This document shows, piece by piece, positions 16,065 to 24,087 of a DNA stretch of 24,087 nucleotides (its first letter is position 1; each line of letters starts with the position of its first letter). The translations under genes were made by a program, and so were the position numbers. Below the pieces are notes generated by a model. The model ran no database searches and was not told the origin of the DNA. It saw only the letters and a list, made by a program, of their open reading frames with translations. The DNA is from DASZJY01 sp036260255 (GTDB lineage Bacteria; Actinomycetota; Acidimicrobiia; Acidimicrobiales; AC-14), in the NCBI GenBank assembly GCA_036260255.1, contig DATAAF010000055.1:1-24087 (forward strand). The letters are read 5' to 3'.

Positions 16065-16597
16065 TGCTCGGCATCGACCCGGGGGTGTCGCGTTGCGGCT
16101 ACGGCGCGCTGGCGCGCCGCGGGGGCCACACACGGGCGGTGGCCGTCGGGGTCGTCACCACGCCTCCGTCGGCGCCCCTACCCGAGCGCTTGGCGTCGCT
16201 CGACCGGGAGCTGCGCACGCTCTTGGCCGACCTGCGAGCCAAAGCGGTCCGGGCGGGCGACGGCGAGGGGGGCGAGCGGCCGGTGGTCGCCGTCGAGCGG
16301 CTCTTCTTCCAGGTCAACGCCCGCACGGCGATGTCGGTCGGCCAGGCCAGCGGGCTGGTGCTGGCCGCCGCCGCCCAGGCCGGCTGGGACGTCGTCCAAT
16401 ACACGCCCAACGAGGTCAAGCAGGCGGTGGCCGGCTACGGAGCCGCCACCAAGGACCAGGTGCAGCGCATGGTCACCTCGCTCCTCGGGCTGCCCGAGCC
16501 GCCCCGGCCGGCCGACGCCGCCGACGCCCTCGCCCTCGCCCTCTGCCACCTGGCCGCCGCGCCCCTGGCCGCCCGGGTCGCCGGGTCCCGGCGATGA
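16058..16597 (+). CDS. ruvC: Holliday junction resolvase RuvC
   Basis: The 179-residue endonuclease cuts Holliday junctions symmetrically after RuvAB branch migration. The RNase-H-like active site is complete: D7 (GIDPGVSRCG), E80 (VAVERLFF), D153 and D156 (PADAADALALALCH). FQVNARTAMSVGQASG and YTPNEVKQAV are family-conserved DNA-binding elements. ATG 16058 is the only start that leaves the N-terminal strand intact. It lies in an SOS-box-like palindrome. The TGA overlaps the ruvA ATG (ATGA), coupling the two. Confidence 0.97.
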   Translation: MFVLGIDPGVSRCGYGALARRGGHTRAVAVGVVTTPPSAPLPERLASLDRELRTLLADLRAKAVRAGDGEGGERPVVAVERLFFQVNARTAMSVGQASGLVLAAAAQAGWDVVQYTPNEVKQAVAGYGAATKDQVQRMVTSLLGLPEPPRPADAADALALALCHLAAAPLAARVAGSRR

Positions 16598-17205
16598 TCG
16601 GCTCGCTGCGGGGAACGCTCCTCGACCGGTCGTCCCGCGGCGAGGTGGTCGTCGAGGTGGGGGGCGTCGGCTATCGCGCCACCGTCGCCCCTCCGACCCT
16701 CGCCGCCCTGGGCGAGCCGGGGGGCACCGTCCTCCTCCACACCCACCTGCACGTCCGGGAGGACGCCCTCACGCTGTTCGGCTTCGCCACCCGCGACGAG
16801 CGGGACTGCTTCGAGGCCCTCATCGGCGCCCACGGCGTGGGCCCCGCCCTCGCCCTTGCCATCCTCTCCGTTCACCACCCGTCCGACCTGCGCCGGGTGC
16901 TCGCCGATGGCGACCTCGACGCCCTCACCCTGGTCCCCGGCGTCGGCCGCAAGACCGCCGCCCGCCTGCTCATCGAGCTCAGGTCGCGCCTCGACGCGGC
17001 GTCCGAGGAGGTGGCGGTGGCGGTCGCCGTCACCGAGGGCAACGGGAACGGCGCCGGCTCGGTCCGGGCGGACGTGCGGGAGGCGTTGGTCGCCCTGGGC
17101 TACGACGCCGACCAGGTTCGCCCCGTGCTGCGCGAGCTCCCGGCCGACGGCGAGGTCCAGGATCTCCTGCGGGCCGCCCTCCGCCTCCTGTCGGCGGGGC
17201 GCTGA
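16594..17205 (+). CDS. ruvA: Holliday junction branch migration protein RuvA
   Basis: The 203-residue protein binds the four-way junction as a tetramer and loads RuvB. Domain I (residues 1-65, MIGSLRGTLLDRSS, VVEVGGVGYRATV, HTHLHVREDALTLFGF) is an OB fold. Domain II (about 70-135) has the helix-hairpin-helix pairs IGAHGVGPALALAIL and LVPGVGRKTAARLLIEL. Domain III (about 155-203, VREALVALGYDADQV) contacts RuvB, and a Val/Ala/Gly linker joins it. ATG 16594 overlaps the ruvC stop. ruvB starts 2 nt after its stop. Confidence 0.97.
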   Translation: MIGSLRGTLLDRSSRGEVVVEVGGVGYRATVAPPTLAALGEPGGTVLLHTHLHVREDALTLFGFATRDERDCFEALIGAHGVGPALALAILSVHHPSDLRRVLADGDLDALTLVPGVGRKTAARLLIELRSRLDAASEEVAVAVAVTEGNGNGAGSVRADVREALVALGYDADQVRPVLRELPADGEVQDLLRAALRLLSAGR

Positions 17206-17207
17206 GC

Positions 17208-18245
17208 ATGGCCATGCGCAACGAGCTGGTGGTGCCGGCGGCCACCGAGGACGACCGGCGCGAGGAGGTCAGCCTCCGCCCCCGCCGGCTGGGCGACTTC
17301 GTCGGCCAGGCCCGCCTGCGCCAGCACCTCGAGATCCTCCTGGAGGCGGCCCGCCGCCGGGGCGAGGCGGTCGACCACCTACTGCTGGCCGGCCCCCCCG
17401 GGCTGGGGAAGACGACGCTGGCGGCCATCGTGGCCCACGAGATGGGCGTCGCCCTGCGGGTGACCTTGGGCCCCGCCCTCGAGCGGGCGGGCGACCTGGC
17501 TTCGGTCCTCACCAACCTCGAGGAGGGCGACGTCCTCTTCATCGACGAGATCCACCGCCTGCCGCGGGTGGTCGAGGAGGTCCTCTACCCGGCCATGGAG
17601 GACTTCCAGCTCGACATCCTCCTGGGGAAGGGCCCCTCGGCCCGCTCGATCCGCCTCGACCTGCCCCGCTTCACGCTGGTCGGGGCCACCACCCGCACGG
17701 GCCTCATCACAGGCCCCCTGCGCGACCGGTTCGGGTTCGTGGCCCGCCTCGACTACTACGACGTCGAAGAGCTGGAGTCGATCGTCTCCCGGGCGGCGCG
17801 GATCCTCGCCGTCCCTCTCGACCCGGCGGGGGCCCACGAGGTGGCCCGGAGGGCGCGGGGAACCCCTCGCATCGCCAACCGCCTGCTGCGGCGGGTGCGG
17901 GACTTCGCCCAGGTGCGGGGCGACGGCACGGTCACGCGCACGTCGGCCCGGGAGGGCCTGGCCCTGTTCGAGGTCGACGAGCGGGGGCTCGACAAGGTCG
18001 ACCGGGCCATCCTGGGCGCCGTGTGCGAGCGCTTCGGGGGCGGGCCGGTCGGGCTCTCGACCCTCGCCATCAGCGTGGGGGAGGCGCCCGAGACGGTGGA
18101 GGACGTCTACGAGCCGTTCCTCCTCCAGGAGGGCCTGCTCATGCGCACGACCCGGGGGCGGGTGGCCACGCCGGCGGCCTGGGACCACCTCGGCCTGGCC
18201 CGGCCGGAGGCGAGGCCGGCCGACGGGGGGTTGTTCGGGGCCTGA
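17208..18245 (+). CDS. ruvB: Holliday junction branch migration ATPase RuvB
   Basis: The 345-residue AAA+ motor drives branch migration with RuvA. Walker A is GPPGLGKTT (62-70), Walker B FIDEIH (111-116), sensor 1 GATTRTG and the arginine finger GPLRDRFG. The C-terminal winged-helix domain contains GGGPVGLSTLAISVGE and ends EPFLLQEGLLMRTTRGR. ATG 17208 lies 2 nt after the ruvA stop; a second ATG at 17214 is an alternative start. No strong Shine-Dalgarno is seen, and reinitiation after ruvA is likely. Confidence 0.97.
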   Translation: MAMRNELVVPAATEDDRREEVSLRPRRLGDFVGQARLRQHLEILLEAARRRGEAVDHLLLAGPPGLGKTTLAAIVAHEMGVALRVTLGPALERAGDLASVLTNLEEGDVLFIDEIHRLPRVVEEVLYPAMEDFQLDILLGKGPSARSIRLDLPRFTLVGATTRTGLITGPLRDRFGFVARLDYYDVEELESIVSRAARILAVPLDPAGAHEVARRARGTPRIANRLLRRVRDFAQVRGDGTVTRTSAREGLALFEVDERGLDKVDRAILGAVCERFGGGPVGLSTLAISVGEAPETVEDVYEPFLLQEGLLMRTTRGRVATPAAWDHLGLARPEARPADGGLFGA

Positions 18246-18247
18246 GG

Positions 18248-18267
18248 TATCCTCGGGCCGCCCCGAG
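18248..18267 (+). promoter_or_regulatory. Putative -10 box (TATCCT) and 6-bp hairpin before yajC
   Basis: TATCCT (18248-18253) is a good TANNNT match just after the ruvB stop. It overlaps a perfect hairpin, CTCGGG (18252-18257), loop CCGC, CCCGAG (18262-18267). With ATG 18281 this predicts a leader of about 20 nt. The hairpin could also act as a weak terminator for the ruv operon, insulating it from yajC-secDF. Confidence 0.4.
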
Positions 18268-18280
18268 CGGCACCCGTCTC

Positions 18281-18601
18281 ATGGAGATACTCGTCCTTCT
18301 CTTCCCGTTCCTCCTGCTGTACGTGCTGCTCATCCGGCCCCAGCAGCGCCGCCTGCGCGAGGCCCAGCAGATGGCCGCATCGCTGCAGCCCGAGGACGAG
18401 GTGATCACGGCCGGCGGTATCCACGGCACCGTCACCGCCGTCGACGAGGGCACCGTCTGGCTGGAGATCGCCCCCAACGTCATCGTCCGCGTCCTCAAGG
18501 GCGCCATCGCCCAGCGGGTGAGCGAGCCCGTCGTCCTCGAGGACGTCGACCAGGACGACGAGAGCGAGGACACGCCGGGCGACCAGCAGGGCCGGGCGTG
18601 A
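18281..18601 (+). CDS. yajC: Preprotein translocase subunit YajC
   Basis: The 106-residue protein has one membrane segment at residues 2-19 (EILVLLFPFLLLYVLLI), then the conserved RPQQRRLRE and a small domain with LQPEDEVITAGGIHGTVTAVDEGTVWLEI. The tail is acidic (DVDQDDESEDTPGDQ). YajC joins SecDF in the holo-translocon. Its stop overlaps the GTG start of secD (GTGA). Confidence 0.94.
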   Translation: MEILVLLFPFLLLYVLLIRPQQRRLREAQQMAASLQPEDEVITAGGIHGTVTAVDEGTVWLEIAPNVIVRVLKGAIAQRVSEPVVLEDVDQDDESEDTPGDQQGRA

Positions 18602-20058
18602 TCCGCCGCTCCACGATCCTGTGCCTGGTGGGCATCCTCGTCGTGGCCCTCGGCGCCCTCGGCGCCACGGTGGCGTCGGGCGAGTCGCCCCAGCTGGGCC
18701 TCGACCTCCAGGGGGGGGCCTCGGTGGTCCTCGAGCCCAAGACCGAGGTGTCCTCGGGCGTGCTCGACCAGGCCATCGAGATCATCCGCAGCCGGGTCGA
18801 CGGCCTGGGAGTGGCGGAGCCCGACATCAGCCGCCAGGGGGACTCGATCATCGTCCAGCTGCCCGGTGTCAGGAACACCGACCGGGCCCTGCAGATCGTC
18901 GGGCAGACGGCCCAGCTGTTCTTCCGGCCGGTGCTCCAGCAGCTCCCGGCGTCGCCCGAGGCCTCGCCGACGACCACCGCGCCGCCGCAGACGACCCCCA
19001 CGAGCGCGCCGGCCGAGGGGGCGACCACCACGACCACCGTCCCGGCCGCCCAGCTGCAAACCACGCCGCCCGAGCAGAACGACCCGAGCGCGACCGTCGT
19101 CCTCCCCGAGAGGGACAGCAGGGGCAACGTGGTCGCCCGCTACCAGCTGGGGCCGGCCGAGGTGAGGGGGCAAGCCATCTCCTCGGCCCGGGCCGAGATC
19201 AACCAGACCAGCGGCGCGTGGGCGGTCACGTTCAACCTCACGTCCGAGGGCACGAGCCAGTGGAACGCCATGGCCCGCAAGGTGGGCGTGGGCGGTCGCA
19301 TCGCCATCGACCTCGACGGCGTGGTGAGGTCGGCACCCAGTCTGGAGACCACCGACTTCCCCGGGAGCGGTCAGATCACCGGTGACTTCAGCGAGCGGGA
19401 GGCCAAGGACCTGGCCCTGGTGCTGCGCTACGGCTCCCTTCCCGTGCAGCTCGAACGCCAGACCGTGCAGACGGTGTCTGCCAGCCTGGGCAAGGACTCG
19501 CTGCGCGCCGGGATCGCCGCCGGGGTCGTGGGCCTGGGCCTGGTGGCGCTGTACATGATCCTGTACTACCGGGCGTTGGGAATCGTCGTGTGGCTGGGGC
19601 TGGGTGTGACCGCCGCCCTCATGTACTCGCTGGTCACCCTGCTCGGGAACACCAGCGGGCTGGCCCTCACCCTCCCCGGTGCCGTCGGCATCATCGTGTC
19701 CGTCGGCGTCACCGTGGACTCCTACGTCGTCTACTTCGAGCGGCTGAAGGACGAGATCCGCGCCGGCAAGACCATCCGCTCGTCGGTCGACCGCGGGTTC
19801 AAGCGGGCCTACCGCACGATCCTGGCCGCCGACGCGGCATCGTTCATCGGGGCCATCGTCCTGTACCTGCTCTCGGTCGGGTCGGTGCGCGGTTTCGCCT
19901 TCTTCCTCGGCCTGTCGACCCTCCTCGACGTGGTCATCGCCTACTTCTTCACCCGGCCCATGGTGATCCTGCTGGGGCGCAGCCGCTTCTTCACCGAGGC
20001 CCGCTGGGTGGGCGTGGCCCGGGGCCTGGCGGCGGCGCCGGCAGGGGGGACGGGATGA
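18598..20058 (+). CDS. secD: Protein translocase subunit SecD
   Basis: The 486-residue protein uses proton motive force to help pull exported proteins across the membrane. Residues 7-26 form the first membrane segment, followed by the conserved LGLDLQGGASVVL (33-45) and the ferredoxin-like P1 domain with RVDGLGVAEPDI. Five further membrane segments occupy about 305-475, with the conserved GAVGIIVSVGVTVDSYVVYFERLKDEIRAGK signature region (written here only as landmark: GVTVDSYVVYFERLKDE). A Pro/Thr-rich, low-complexity insert at residues about 117-168 lies in the extracytoplasmic domain. GTG 18598 overlaps the yajC stop, and the TGA overlaps the secF ATG. Confidence 0.96.
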   Translation: MIRRSTILCLVGILVVALGALGATVASGESPQLGLDLQGGASVVLEPKTEVSSGVLDQAIEIIRSRVDGLGVAEPDISRQGDSIIVQLPGVRNTDRALQIVGQTAQLFFRPVLQQLPASPEASPTTTAPPQTTPTSAPAEGATTTTTVPAAQLQTTPPEQNDPSATVVLPERDSRGNVVARYQLGPAEVRGQAISSARAEINQTSGAWAVTFNLTSEGTSQWNAMARKVGVGGRIAIDLDGVVRSAPSLETTDFPGSGQITGDFSEREAKDLALVLRYGSLPVQLERQTVQTVSASLGKDSLRAGIAAGVVGLGLVALYMILYYRALGIVVWLGLGVTAALMYSLVTLLGNTSGLALTLPGAVGIIVSVGVTVDSYVVYFERLKDEIRAGKTIRSSVDRGFKRAYRTILAADAASFIGAIVLYLLSVGSVRGFAFFLGLSTLLDVVIAYFFTRPMVILLGRSRFFTEARWVGVARGLAAAPAGGTG

Positions 20059-21293
20059 GCCAGCAAGGGGAGCCCACCGACCGGGGCTCGCTGCGCCACC
20101 GCCTCTACCACGGCGAGACCGCCTTCGACTTCGTCGGCCGGCGCCGGATCTGGTTCGCCCTCTCCGCCCTGGTGATCGCCGCAGGGGTGATCTCGCTGCT
20201 CACCCAAGGCCTGAACTACGGCATCGAGTTCAGGGGCGGCATCGCGTGGCAGGTGCGGGCCCCGGGCGTGTCGGTGGCCGAGGCCCGCGACGCCCTCCGG
20301 CCCCTCGGGCTGGCCGACGCCAAGATCCAGACCGCGGGCGACGACACGCTGCGGGTGCAGGCGGGCCACCAGTCGCCCGAGGAGCAGGCCAGGGTGTCCG
20401 AGGCGCTGGCCGAGCTGGCCAGGGTCGAGATCGGCCAGGTGAGCGTGAACGACGTCGGGCCGTCGTGGGGCCAGGCGGTCACCGACAAGGCCCGCACCGC
20501 CCTCATCGTCTTCTTCGTCGTCATCATGATCTACATCTCGCTGCGCTTCGAGTGGAAGATGGCGGTGGCCGCCCTCAGCGCGGTGGTGCACGACATCCTG
20601 GTCACCGTCGGCGTGTACTCGCTGTCGCGGTTCGAGGTGACACCCGCGACGGTCGTGGCCTTCCTCACCATCCTGGGCTACTCCCTGTACGACACCGTCG
20701 TGGTCTTCGACAAGGTGCAGGAGAACGCCAAGGCGATGTCGGCGGCCGGTCGCACGACCTACTCGGGCATCGTCAACCTCTCGATGAACCAGGTCCTGAT
20801 GAGGTCGCTCAACACGTCGCTGGTGGCCATCCTGCCCATCCTCTCGGTGCTGATCATCGGCTCGGGCGTCCTCGGCGCCACGGCGCTCAAGGACTTCGGG
20901 CTGGCCCTCCTCGTCGGCCTGCTCACCGGGGCCTATTCGTCGATCTACATCGCCTCGCCGATCCTCGCCATGCTGAAGGAACGGGAGGCCCGGTACCGGG
21001 CCATCCGCCAGAGGGTGTCGTCCCGGGGAGGCACCGGCATCCTCACGCCGGCGGCGGCCGCCGCCAGCCTGGGCGGTGGGGACGACGAGGGCGACGGGGC
21101 GGCGGGGCGGCGGCCGGCGGCGGCGCGGGGGAAGCCGCGGGTCGACGCCGGCGACGACGACCGCCTCGTCTCGACCGGAGGCGGGGCGACTCGCAAACCC
21201 GCGCCTCGCCCCCGCCCCGGCGGCGGCGCCAGGTCTCACTCGGGCCACCGCCCGGGCGCACCACGCCCCCGGAAGAAGGGCAAGAAGCGCTGA
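20055..21293 (+). CDS. secF: Protein translocase subunit SecF with long basic C-terminal tail
   Basis: The 412-residue protein pairs with SecD. Conserved blocks are FDFVGRRRIWFALS (24-37), LNYGIEFRGG (53-62), VGPSWGQ, and the family signature TILGYSLYDTVVVFDKVQEN (205-224). Six membrane segments are at about 32-50, 148-165, 170-190, 195-215, 255-275 and 285-305. Residues about 320-412 are an extra tail of low complexity, first Ala/Gly/Asp then Arg/Pro/Lys, ending RPRKKGKKR. By topology this tail is cytosolic and may contact membrane lipid or the ribosome; that is inference. ATG 20055 overlaps the secD stop, with a G-rich stretch upstream. Confidence 0.96.
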   Translation: MSQQGEPTDRGSLRHRLYHGETAFDFVGRRRIWFALSALVIAAGVISLLTQGLNYGIEFRGGIAWQVRAPGVSVAEARDALRPLGLADAKIQTAGDDTLRVQAGHQSPEEQARVSEALAELARVEIGQVSVNDVGPSWGQAVTDKARTALIVFFVVIMIYISLRFEWKMAVAALSAVVHDILVTVGVYSLSRFEVTPATVVAFLTILGYSLYDTVVVFDKVQENAKAMSAAGRTTYSGIVNLSMNQVLMRSLNTSLVAILPILSVLIIGSGVLGATALKDFGLALLVGLLTGAYSSIYIASPILAMLKEREARYRAIRQRVSSRGGTGILTPAAAAASLGGGDDEGDGAAGRRPAAARGKPRVDAGDDDRLVSTGGGATRKPAPRPRPGGGARSHSGHRPGAPRPRKKGKKR

Positions 21294-21298
21294 CGGGC

Positions 21299-21316
21299 GC
21301 CGGGCCCTCGCCCGGC
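21299..21316 (+). terminator. Candidate terminator hairpin after secF
   Basis: GCCGGGC (21299-21305), loop CCTC, GCCCGGC (21310-21316) is a perfect 7-bp stem starting 5 nt after the secF stop. No T-run follows. The apt gene downstream has its own putative promoter. Confidence 0.55.
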
Positions 21317-21344
21317 TAGCTGCGGTTTGCGCCGGTCCCCGCGG

Positions 21345-21350
21345 TACCTT
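21345..21350 (+). promoter_or_regulatory. Putative -10 box (TACCTT) of apt
   Basis: TACCTT fits TANNNT and ends 8 nt before ATG 21359. A TTTGCG upstream is too close for a normal -35 spacing. Confidence 0.4.
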
Positions 21351-21358
21351 TGCTGGGG

Positions 21359-21886
21359 ATGGGAGACGCGGCCTGGCTCAAGGACCACATCAGGGACATC
21401 CCCGACTTCCCCAAGCCCGGAATCGTCTTCCGCGACATCACCCCGCTCCTGGCCGATCCGGCCGCGTTCCGCACGACCGTCGACGCCCTTGCCGAGCACT
21501 GGACCGGCCGGCGCGTCGACAAGGTGCTGGGGATCGAGGCCCGGGGCTTCATCCTCGCCGCCCCGGTGGCGTACCGCCTGTCGGCCGGGTTCGTGCCCGT
21601 GCGCAAGGCAGGCAAGCTCCCCAGCCGTATCGAGGCGGAGGAGTACGAGCTCGAGTACGGCACCGACCTCCTGGAGATCCACGGCGACGCCCTCGAGCCG
21701 GGGGAGCAGGTGCTGGTGGTCGACGACGTGATCGCGACCGGGGGCACCGCGGCGGCAGCCGCCCGGCTGGTGGAGCGGCTGGGGGCGACGGTCGTCGGGC
21801 TCGCGTTCGTGATCGAGCTGGACTTCCTCGACGGGCGGCGGCGCCTCCAGGGTCGGGAAGCCCTCTCCCTGGTGCACTACGAGTAG
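21359..21886 (+). CDS. apt: Adenine phosphoribosyltransferase
   Basis: From ATG 21359 the enzyme has 175 residues, normal for the family; an in-frame TTG at 21350 would add three. It salvages adenine with PRPP to AMP in the cytosol. The N-terminal IRDIPDFPKPGIVFRDITPLL is the family hallmark, and LGIEARGFILAAPVAYRL and VPVRKAGKLP form the flexible loop region. VLVVDDVIATGGTAAAA is the PRPP-binding loop. The gene sits between secF and rel, its common actinobacterial place, with rel starting 9 nt downstream. Confidence 0.96.
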   Translation: MGDAAWLKDHIRDIPDFPKPGIVFRDITPLLADPAAFRTTVDALAEHWTGRRVDKVLGIEARGFILAAPVAYRLSAGFVPVRKAGKLPSRIEAEEYELEYGTDLLEIHGDALEPGEQVLVVDDVIATGGTAAAAARLVERLGATVVGLAFVIELDFLDGRRRLQGREALSLVHYE

Positions 21887-21895
21887 GGGAGCGAC

Positions 21896-24087
21896 GTGCC
21901 CGCCGTCGACCGTGTGCTCCCGTGGCGGCGCACCCTCACGTCCCCGGCCCCGGCTGCCACCGACCCCCTGGCCGACGTGCTCGCCACCTACCGCGCCCGC
22001 CACCCGCGAGCGCCGGTGACGCTCATCCGCAAGGCCTACGACGTCGCCGCCGAGGCCCACCGCGGCCAGGTGCGCCGCTCGGGCGACCCCTATATCCAGC
22101 ACCCCCTGGCGGTTGCGCACATCCTCGCCGACCTGGGCCTCGACGACGTCACCCTGGCCGCCGCCCTGCTGCACGACGCGGTCGAGGACACCGGCGTCAC
22201 CCTCGACCAGGTCATCGCCGACTTCGGCCAGGAGGTGGCGTCGATCGTCGACGGCGTCACCAAGCTCGACCGGGTGCGGTTCGACTCCCGCGAGGCCCAG
22301 CAGGCGGCGAGCATGCGCAAGATGCTCGTGGCCATGGCCAAGGACATCCGGGTCCTGCTCATCAAGCTGGCCGACCGCCTCCACAACATGCGCACCCTCG
22401 CCGCCCTCGCCCCCGAGAAGCAGCAGCGCATCGCCCAGGAGACCCTCGACATCTACGCACCGCTGGCCCACCGCCTGGGCGTCGCCGGGATCCAGTGGCA
22501 GTTGGAGGACCTGGCCTTCGCGACGCTCTATCCCAAGCGCTACGCCGAGATCGAGCAGATGGTCTCGACCCGAGCGCCCGAGAGGGAGCGCTACCTGGCC
22601 CAGGTCGTCGACATGGTCACCGCCCGCCTGGCCGAGCTGCGCATCGACGCCGAGGTCACCGGCCGCCCCAAGCACAACTGGAGCATCTACGAGAAGATGG
22701 TCGTCAAGGGGCGGTCGTTCGAGGACATCTACGACCTGGTGGGGATCAGGGTCGTGGTCGCGAGCGTGAAGGACTGCTACGCCGCCCTCGGCACGATCCA
22801 CGCCACGTGGAAGCCGGTGCAGGGCCGGTTCAAGGACTACATCGCCATCCCGAAGTTCAACCTCTACCAGTCGCTGCACACCACCGTCGTGGGCCCCGAG
22901 GGCAAGCCCCTCGAGGTGCAGATCCGCACCCGGGAGATGCACCAGCGGGCCGAGTACGGCATCGCCGCCCACTGGGGGTACAAGGAGGGCTCGCCCCGCA
23001 GCGAGGTGGCGTGGCTCCGCCGCATCGTCGACTGGCAGCAGGACACCGACGACCCCCAGGAGTTCATGGAGACCCTGCGGGTCGACCTCGAGCAGGACGA
23101 GGTCTTCGTCTTCACGCCCAAGGGCGACGTGGTCACGTTGCCGGTGGGCGCAACGCCGATCGACTTCGCCTACGCCATCCACACCGAGGTCGGCCACCGC
23201 TGCATCGGCGCCCGCGTGAGCGGTCGTCTGGTGCCGCTGGACACCCGGCTGCAGTCGGGCGACACCGTCGAGGTGTTCACGTCCAAGGTCGAGGGGGCGG
23301 GGCCGTCGCGGGACTGGCTGAAGATCGTCGTCACCCCGCGGGCGCGCAACAAGATCCGCCATTGGTTCAGCCGGTCGCGGCGGGACGAGGCGATCGCCAA
23401 CGGGCACGACGAGCTGCTGCGGGCCATGCGGCGGGAGGGCCTGCCCGTGCAGAAGGTGGCGCAGTCGGGCCTCTTGACCACCGTGGCCCAGAGCATGAAC
23501 TACGCCGACCTCGACGCCCTCCACGCGGCGATCGGCGAGAACCACGTCTCCGCCCAGTCGATCGCCCAGCGGGTCGCCCGCGAGCTGCGGGGAGGCGTGC
23601 AGGAGGAGCAGCTGCCGACCACCGCCCGCCGGCCGCTGCGACCCACCCGGCGCGAGGAGCCGGGCGTGCACGTCGAGGGCCTCGACGACGTCCTCGTGCG
23701 TCTGTCGCGGTGCTGCCACCCGGTGCCGGGCGACCAGATAGTGGGGTTCGTGACGACGGGCCGCGGGGTGTCCGTCCACCGGGCCGACTGCGCCAACGCC
23801 GCCGCCCTGGCCCACACGATGAGCGAGCGGGCCATCGAGGTCGAGTGGGACCAGCACGCCGGCGGGATGTTCATGGCCACCGTCGAGGTCGAGGCGCTCG
23901 ACCGGGCCAAGCTCCTGCGGGACGTGACCACCGTGCTCTCGGACAACCACGTGAACATCGTCTCGTCGTTCACCCACACGGGTTCCGACCGGGTCGCCCG
24001 CCTGCGGTTCGACCTGGAGCTGGCCGACCCGTCCCAGCTGGAGTCGGTGCTGGCGACCATCCGCAAGATCGACTCGATCTACGACGC
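21896..24087 (+). CDS. rel: Bifunctional (p)ppGpp synthetase/hydrolase Rel (3' end outside window)
   Basis: 730 codons are visible and the gene runs off the right edge. Start GTG 21896 has GGGGAG 4 nt upstream. The HD hydrolase domain (about 50-210) keeps H93-D94 in LLHDAVEDT, and IQHPLAVAHIL supplies the other histidine, so ppGpp hydrolysis is expected. The synthetase domain (about 250-380) has EDIYDLVGIRVVV and RFKDYIAIPKFNLYQSLHTT. The RFKD (311-314) is the RXKD form of bifunctional Rel/SpoT enzymes, not the acidic EXDD of monofunctional RelA. The TGS domain is at about 400-462 (DEVFVFTPKGDVVTLPVG). A Cys/His motif RCCHPVPGD follows near 605, then the start of the ACT domain (about 655 onward). 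It sets the stringent response. Confidence 0.97.
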   Translation, partial: MPAVDRVLPWRRTLTSPAPAATDPLADVLATYRARHPRAPVTLIRKAYDVAAEAHRGQVRRSGDPYIQHPLAVAHILADLGLDDVTLAAALLHDAVEDTGVTLDQVIADFGQEVASIVDGVTKLDRVRFDSREAQQAASMRKMLVAMAKDIRVLLIKLADRLHNMRTLAALAPEKQQRIAQETLDIYAPLAHRLGVAGIQWQLEDLAFATLYPKRYAEIEQMVSTRAPERERYLAQVVDMVTARLAELRIDAEVTGRPKHNWSIYEKMVVKGRSFEDIYDLVGIRVVVASVKDCYAALGTIHATWKPVQGRFKDYIAIPKFNLYQSLHTTVVGPEGKPLEVQIRTREMHQRAEYGIAAHWGYKEGSPRSEVAWLRRIVDWQQDTDDPQEFMETLRVDLEQDEVFVFTPKGDVVTLPVGATPIDFAYAIHTEVGHRCIGARVSGRLVPLDTRLQSGDTVEVFTSKVEGAGPSRDWLKIVVTPRARNKIRHWFSRSRRDEAIANGHDELLRAMRREGLPVQKVAQSGLLTTVAQSMNYADLDALHAAIGENHVSAQSIAQRVARELRGGVQEEQLPTTARRPLRPTRREEPGVHVEGLDDVLVRLSRCCHPVPGDQIVGFVTTGRGVSVHRADCANAAALAHTMSERAIEVEWDQHAGGMFMATVEVEALDRAKLLRDVTTVLSDNHVNIVSSFTHTGSDRVARLRFDLELADPSQLESVLATIRKIDSIYD

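Noticed and set aside
21236..23977. 913-codon open frame on the minus strand
   Set aside because: It lies antisense to apt and rel, which are unmistakable. Its His/Val/Gly/Asp-rich composition is the usual shadow of a GC-rich gene.

Overview
This is a high-GC chromosomal window, most likely from an actinomycete (Actinomycetota). The evidence is gene content and order: a PimA-type mannosyltransferase, a GAF-ANTAR regulator, pdxS-pdxT, then yebC-ruvC-ruvA-ruvB-yajC-secD-secF-apt-rel, the order seen in many actinobacteria. G/C-ending codons dominate. Frequent GTG starts and TANNNT -10 boxes placed 6-9 nt before start codons (a leaderless-mRNA signature) fit the same group. A deep-branching class such as Acidimicrobiia is my guess; the sequence alone does not prove it.

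Left part (1-6.5 kb) is the accessory-looking region. It holds a purple-acid-phosphatase-like metallophosphoesterase (+), a complete tyrosine recombinase with no visible tRNA or cargo (-), a GAF-ANTAR RNA-binding regulator (-) whose ribosome binding site lies in a perfect 9-bp inverted repeat, and a secreted HEIGH metalloprotease (-) of a family I do not recognise. The gaps at 1-373, 1730-2077 and 4158-4517 contain repeats and foldable sequence but no convincing genes. The last of these has a 13-bp inverted repeat with a mutually exclusive 7-bp alternative pairing.

Middle part (6.5-13.7 kb): pepN (aminopeptidase N) is translationally coupled to a small DUF3467 protein (-). It is divergent, across only 41 bp, from a pimA-like glycosyltransferase (+). 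That gene meets, tail to tail in a shared CTAG, an AMIN-like lipoprotein (-), which is itself divergent across 42 bp from a lemA - htpX-like M48 protease - DUF3048 lipoprotein group (+). The htpX-like gene appears to use a CTG start.

Right part (13.7-24.1 kb, all +) is conserved housekeeping. pdxS/pdxT make pyridoxal 5'-phosphate. yebC is a translation/transcription-associated factor. ruvCAB resolves Holliday junctions, with a LexA/SOS-box-like sequence spanning the ruvC start codon. yajC-secD-secF is the Sec translocase accessory complex. apt salvages adenine. rel is the bifunctional (p)ppGpp synthetase/hydrolase and is cut by the right window edge. Tight overlaps (ruvC/ruvA, yajC/secD, secD/secF) indicate translational coupling.

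I see no CRISPR array, tRNA, rRNA, insertion sequence or obvious new multi-gene system. The most interesting signals are regulatory and translational: the CTG start, the SOS box on the ruvC start, the window-wide leaderless pattern, the RBS hairpin of the ANTAR gene and the switch-like fold near 4.45 kb.
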